Assembly: GCF_029582805.1 (NCBI RefSeq)
Contig: NZ_JAKKUT010000002.1
Span: 644,001-708,000 of the forward strand
DNA from: Candidatus Synechococcus calcipolaris G9
Lineage (GTDB): Bacteria; Cyanobacteriota; Cyanobacteriia; Thermosynechococcales; Thermosynechococcaceae
Direction of reading: 5' to 3'
DNA length: 64,000 nt
Shown here: positions 60,786-64,000 of the stretch, piece after piece
How positions within the stretch are numbered: position 1 is the stretch's first letter
Layout of the letters: every line of letters starts with the position of its first letter
The notes under the pieces: generated by a model
The model's input: the letters and a program-made list of their open reading frames with translations, nothing else
Databases searched by the model: none
Told to the model about the DNA's origin: nothing
Position numbers and translations under genes: made by a program

Positions 60786-61001
60786 ATGCCCAAAACACCA
60801 CGACTAACAGCCAGTGAAGTTATCAAACAGTTAATAGCTGCTGGTTTTGTGGAGGTGGGACAAACAGGCTCCCATCGGAAACTTTTTCAACCAGACACCC
60901 GAAAAACAACGATTGTGCCAATTCATGGGAATAAAATCCTTCCTATTGGAACACTTAAGGCAATTGAAAAACAGTCAGGGATAAAATTCCTCCACAGTTA
61001 G
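60786..61001 (+). CDS. hicA: HicA-family mRNA interferase toxin
   Basis: 71 residues. dsRBD-like fold with ASEVIKQLIAAGFVEVGQTG and the catalytic His in GSHRKLFQ, followed by TTIVPIHGNKILPIGTLKAI. It cleaves mRNA when HicB is degraded. The pair could stabilise the element. Its end overlaps the convergent gene 60998 by 4 bp. Confidence 0.87.
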   Translation: MPKTPRLTASEVIKQLIAAGFVEVGQTGSHRKLFQPDTRKTTIVPIHGNKILPIGTLKAIEKQSGIKFLHS

Positions 61002-61495
61002 CGACTCGCTTGCGATGCCGCTTCCTTCAGGGCTTGGCGATCGCTGAACATCAACGCCGCCCAGAATCTTTTTTTCTCCTGGGGGAGAGTCCCGAAGACT
61101 TCGGCAAAAACAAGGAGTAGATCAGCCCAAATATCGGGGTCTTTGATCTGTTCTTGGCGGGCGATCGCCACAAACCGAAAGCACTCCCGCACGTCTGGGG
61201 ATAGTCGTAGGGCTTGGTTTAGTCGCTCCTGCTCTGCTTCGGTGCGATCGCCCGGCATAGTGGGAATCCCTAGGAGTTGGGCTAATTCCTGGATTTCTGG
61301 ATGTGGTGCGGGGCGATCGTCTACCGGATCGTGGGCATGGCTGAACCAATCAGGCCCCTTCGCTAAAGCTGCCTCTAGCCTCTCCAAATCCTCGCGGCTG
61401 CGTTCTGAAGGCTGGGCAGGAATGTGCAGGGCTTGGATTAACTGCCGGACTTGGCGGGGTCGCCAACCGTGATCTTTCGCAAAATTTGCATTCAT
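60998..61495 (-). CDS. Element protein with an internal duplicated segment
   Basis: 165 residues. Two similar helical segments, VRQLIQALHIPAQPSERSRE then DLERLEAAL and IQELAQLLGIPTMPGDRTEA then EQERLNQAL, about 50 residues apart, show an internal repeat. The C-terminal third is helical (IWADLLLVFAEVFGTLPQEK). Function unknown; sits just downstream of the helicase gene and its repeat-rich end. Confidence 0.55.
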   Translation of the reverse strand: MNANFAKDHGWRPRQVRQLIQALHIPAQPSERSREDLERLEAALAKGPDWFSHAHDPVDDRPAPHPEIQELAQLLGIPTMPGDRTEAEQERLNQALRLSPDVRECFRFVAIARQEQIKDPDIWADLLLVFAEVFGTLPQEKKRFWAALMFSDRQALKEAASQASR

Positions 61496-61578
61496 TCCTC
61501 AAAAATCCCCTCCCAGGAATCTGCCTCCAAATTCTCAGGAGAGTTGTTTTGCTCAAACTGGGCAAGATGGTCAAGATG

Positions 61579-61898
61579 CCCAAGATGACCGTTACTAGAA
61601 GCCTTGCCAGGAGAGGGTTTCAGACCATCTTGGGCAGTTTGATTTTCGGGTACAACTGCCCAAGATCGGGGTTATCTTCGCTGCCTTGCCCAAGATTCCC
61701 ATTGGTGATTTTTTTGCCATGAGTGCTTGTTGTCTCCAGAATCGACCCCTGATATTGGGATCCATCTTGGGCAGTTGGGGGGTTGATCTTGGGCACTTGC
61801 TCAACTGCCCAAGAAGGCTCAACCTCTTTCCCTGAGAGGGTTTTAGACACCCCATCTTGGGCATCTTGGGCATCTTGGGCATCTTGGGCAGTTTGGGC
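61579..61898. repeat. Iteron-like cluster of TCTTGGGCA (11 exact copies, both strands)
   Basis: CTTGGGC cores lie at 61629, 61766, 61788, 61856, 61865, 61874 and 61883 on the plus strand, and GCCCAAG at 61579, 61658, 61688 and 61807; all 11 extend to the 9-mer TCTTGGGCA. The four at 61856-61889 are tandem with a 9-bp period. The copies read as AQD, LGQ, PK or SWA in the overlapping protein, so DNA rather than protein sequence is conserved. A ~70-bp gap (61695-61765) with a T-run separates two groups. Confidence 0.85.
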
Positions 61899-64000
61899 AA
61901 AACTAATTCCTAAGATTACTGGGCGATAGTTTGTTGAATTTTCTATGCGCTCCCGCAGCTTTTTCGCTTTTGGAAAAATCTCCAGCAAACGGGACGCTAT
62001 TTGGTTCACACCCTTTACGTTTTTGTCGCCCCGTTTAGCCTGGTCAACCCAGGTGAGTTTTTCCTTGCCCTTGGCGGTGGTGGGTGGTTCGACAATCAAA
62101 GTGCCTTGCGAAATGTACCAATCCCGCAAACGCGCCCAAAGCTCGTTAACAGGAACCTGTCCGGTGGGGTCGGATACTAGCCCGGCATCCTCGCAAAACT
62201 GAAGCAGGTGACAAGATTCCCGCTGAATCTCATCAAGATAATGGTTAGTGGAAGAATAATCCACTCCCTCGATTACCACCGCTTGGAGGTGGGCGATCAG
62301 GTCGTTCAGGAATGCGGGAAGAATTTTGTCTTGAATAAAAGAAGGGTCTTCCTTGTATCGCGCGTCCGCCTGTAGCTGCCCTGCGACGGGGTTTTGCGCG
62401 TAGGTTTTGTTAAAAGGGACTATGCCCCACCGTGACTTGGTGGCCTCTAATTGCGCGACTAGATTAGGTGCTTCGTTGAGGTTAAAAAGAAAAACCGCTT
62501 TAGGCTGCTCCTGGATTGAATCCGAGTATTTTCGTTCAAAGTCGATTGGATCGCCGGTGATCGCCGCCCTCAAGCCTTTTAATTGGTCAATCCGCCCAAC
62601 GTCTGCATTCTCACTGGGCCAAGCGATCGCCGCCCCCCGCAAGGCATAAACGCCAAACTTCCGCCCTGAGTCATACGCTTGCCAGTCGGTCACAGAAACA
62701 CCACTGATTCGCCCCTGCCCCAGTAACATCTGACAAATTGACCGAAGGGTATCTTTGCCGTTTGAGCCGTCGCCTTTTAGAAATAGGGCCTTTACCGCCC
62801 GTCCCTTGAATTTGCGTACTGTGGACAGGTCAAGGCTTGCGGCGATCGTCTTCAGAAAAATCTCGCGGGGTTGAGGATCAAGACACTGCATGAGTTTGTT
62901 GTAGTCGCCGGGGTCAGCCTGGGGGTCGTAGGTTGCCGCAGGTTCACCTATATATAGATGTTTGGTGGGGTCGTGGGGCTGGAGTTCGACCGTCAAATTC
63001 TTCGCCTCCCAAACGAAGGATAGACACCCATTGCGACAGTTCAGCCCTGGGGGATTCACCTCGGTTACTGTACACCCGAATTTTTGCCACTCTAAAATTT
63101 GCTTAACGAAAGTCGGCTTGGCAAAAGGAAAAGTATCAATTTCGCCCATCGTCTTGTCGATTTTGGTGACACAATACCGATTGCAAAACGCCTGAAGTCG
63201 CGGGAACTCCGATTCGTCGGGCACAGCTTGATAATGGGTTCCCTCCCACTTGTACAAAGTATTCCCAAAGCAGATCCAAGATTCGTCCTTGGGGTAGAGG
63301 GCTGCACAGGCTTTTTGCAGGAATTCTGTGCCCTCGTCGGCGATCGCCTGGGGATGATCCTTTTTGGGCTGGGGAGAGGGGGACTGCTTAGTAACCGCCA
63401 ATAGGCAATTCTCCAGCTTGTCCTCCGAGAGGGAGGGCCCTGGGTTAGACGATTGTGCAGATCGCCAAATCAGATCCGCCTCCCGCGCATCCAGGGCAGG
63501 GTTGCAGCGGGCACAAAACGAATCGAAAAGACCACGAGGATCAGGGTAAAAGCCCTTGCCCCGCAGCCATTGAGCCGTTCCGATTAAATCGCGGGCTAGT
63601 GCTGCCCCGCTACTGTTCCGGCTGCCCTCTCCGGCTCCACCCGTCACTAAATCACGGTGTCGTACCGCTAAACAGGCAAGTAAAATCTCGTCGTCAGATT
63701 TATTGGATGGCAGGAGTAGTGAGGGTTCTGGAGGATTGGCCCGGCTTGGAACAATAGCCCGTAACTCCTGGAAGGAGCACCGCTTGCCCGTATTGCCCAC
63801 AATCGTAGATTTTTGCCCTGTGCCTTGGTGGACGGCTCCGGCAAGCCGCATTACCCGGCTGGGATTTTTCAGGCTGCGATCGCCTGAAGCAAATTCCAGT
63901 AGGTCGGATTGTAGTTTTTTCCACTCCCCAGGCGCGATCGGCTCGTCAAACACCCAGTAGGAGTGGATTGACTTGCCTCCGGTATCCACCTGGACTGTCG
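61620..64000 (-). CDS. AEP primase/SF3 (D5-like) helicase, start outside window
   Basis: 793 residues are visible and the frame is open through the right edge. The visible N-terminus (VDTGGKSIHSYWVF) is AEP-primase motif II (SxH), so motif I lies beyond. PSRVMRLAGAVHQGTGQKST is a typical primase-linker motif. The helicase has Walker A FLKGDGSNGKDTLRSICQ, a Walker B-like AAIAWPSENAD and sensor FLFNLNEAPN, i.e. superfamily 3 with D5-like N-terminal region. The C-terminal ~100 residues are low-complexity (AQDAQDAQDAQDG) because of the DNA repeats. It should initiate element replication; the iteron-like cluster overlaps its 3' end. Confidence 0.88.
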   Translation of the reverse strand, partial: TVQVDTGGKSIHSYWVFDEPIAPGEWKKLQSDLLEFASGDRSLKNPSRVMRLAGAVHQGTGQKSTIVGNTGKRCSFQELRAIVPSRANPPEPSLLLPSNKSDDEILLACLAVRHRDLVTGGAGEGSRNSSGAALARDLIGTAQWLRGKGFYPDPRGLFDSFCARCNPALDAREADLIWRSAQSSNPGPSLSEDKLENCLLAVTKQSPSPQPKKDHPQAIADEGTEFLQKACAALYPKDESWICFGNTLYKWEGTHYQAVPDESEFPRLQAFCNRYCVTKIDKTMGEIDTFPFAKPTFVKQILEWQKFGCTVTEVNPPGLNCRNGCLSFVWEAKNLTVELQPHDPTKHLYIGEPAATYDPQADPGDYNKLMQCLDPQPREIFLKTIAASLDLSTVRKFKGRAVKALFLKGDGSNGKDTLRSICQMLLGQGRISGVSVTDWQAYDSGRKFGVYALRGAAIAWPSENADVGRIDQLKGLRAAITGDPIDFERKYSDSIQEQPKAVFLFNLNEAPNLVAQLEATKSRWGIVPFNKTYAQNPVAGQLQADARYKEDPSFIQDKILPAFLNDLIAHLQAVVIEGVDYSSTNHYLDEIQRESCHLLQFCEDAGLVSDPTGQVPVNELWARLRDWYISQGTLIVEPPTTAKGKEKLTWVDQAKRGDKNVKGVNQIASRLLEIFPKAKKLRERIENSTNYRPVILGISFAQTAQDAQDAQDAQDGVSKTLSGKEVEPSWAVEQVPKINPPTAQDGSQYQGSILETTSTHGKKITNGNLGQGSEDNPDLGQLYPKIKLPKMV

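Larger units (their letters stand above)
55446..64000. mobile_element. Integrated phage- or satellite-like element (extends beyond window)
   Basis: Genes that belong together: two repressor-like paralogues, SWIM zinc-finger protein, Rho_N/SAP-like protein, RusA resolvase, TerS-like protein, HicBA, a repeat protein and an AEP primase/SF3 helicase with an iteron-like 3' region. They are small, tightly spaced and mostly leftward. The element carries normal HIP1 density, suggesting long residence in HIP1-bearing hosts. Left end is near 55.3 kb; right end, integrase and possibly structural genes are outside. Confidence 0.7.

Noticed and set aside
61850-61900. CRISPR-like array in the 9-bp tandem repeats
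   Set aside because: Units are 9 bp without spacers, and copies are found on both strands over 300 bp; this is an iteron-like pattern. No CRISPR array or cas gene was seen in the window.
1-64000. tRNA or rRNA genes
   Set aside because: No cloverleaf with a GGTTCGAATCC-type T-arm and no rRNA signature was noticed in the intergenic regions; a tRNA-scan would be decisive.

Overview
The window looks like chromosome of a unicellular, Synechococcus- or Thermosynechococcus-like cyanobacterium. Three things point there. The palindrome GCGATCGC (HIP1) recurs throughout most of it. There are typical cyanobacterial core genes: plant-type ferredoxin, three-POTRA Omp85, an RRM RNA-binding protein, a DICT-domain histidine kinase and an NtcA/Crp-type regulator. 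Housekeeping genes are scattered rather than gathered in biosynthetic operons. The species cannot be fixed from sequence alone.

Layout. 1-5.2 kb is an accessory island: the 3' part of a very large NACHT-type STAND protein (start outside the window), a truncated antitoxin gene, a complete IS3-family element and an IS630 transposase fragment. 5.2-36.4 kb is core chromosome: queF; a lipid-A-synthase-like gene with an ABC ATPase and a GT2 enzyme; an Rrf2-cysK pair; a D12 adenine methylase; a ferredoxin-cyclase fusion; a leftward block ending in bamA-lpxC; a DEAD-box helicase; rbp; a DD-carboxypeptidase; an aminotransferase; an Fe-ADH family protein; a Crp regulator; hisD; prs-purH; a metallophosphoesterase with a GT4 enzyme.

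36.8-41.4 kb is the most unusual part: five attC-like integron recombination sites, all in the same orientation, separate leftward genes (mazEF, a GNAT acetyltransferase, a remnant cassette, a DUF4238 protein and a protein with a PD-(D/E)XK-type signature). No integron integrase is in view, so this looks like a cluster of attC sites lacking integrase (CALIN). Two identical-length 111-bp stubs of the same IS3 element abut two of the attC sites.

42-54.8 kb is core again: a DICT/GAF histidine kinase, a ferredoxin, a 1058-aa membrane iron-sulfur protein fused to FHA and cyclic-nucleotide-binding domains, a double gamma-glutamylcyclotransferase, a stand-alone histidine-phosphoacceptor domain, a decayed vapBC module, a Crp-family regulator and trpE with a tandem-repeat leader. 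From about 55.4 kb to the right edge lies an integrated element. It has two paralogous repressor-like proteins with palindromic operators, a SWIM zinc-finger protein, a Rho_N/SAP-like protein, RusA, a TerS-like protein, HicBA, and an AEP primase/SF3 helicase that runs off the window. The 3' end of the helicase gene and the 40 bp after it carry 11 copies of one 9-mer on both strands and in several reading contexts, which looks like an iteron-type origin. The module set resembles a phage satellite, but terL and an integrase are not in view, so a prophage or replicating plasmid-like island cannot be excluded.
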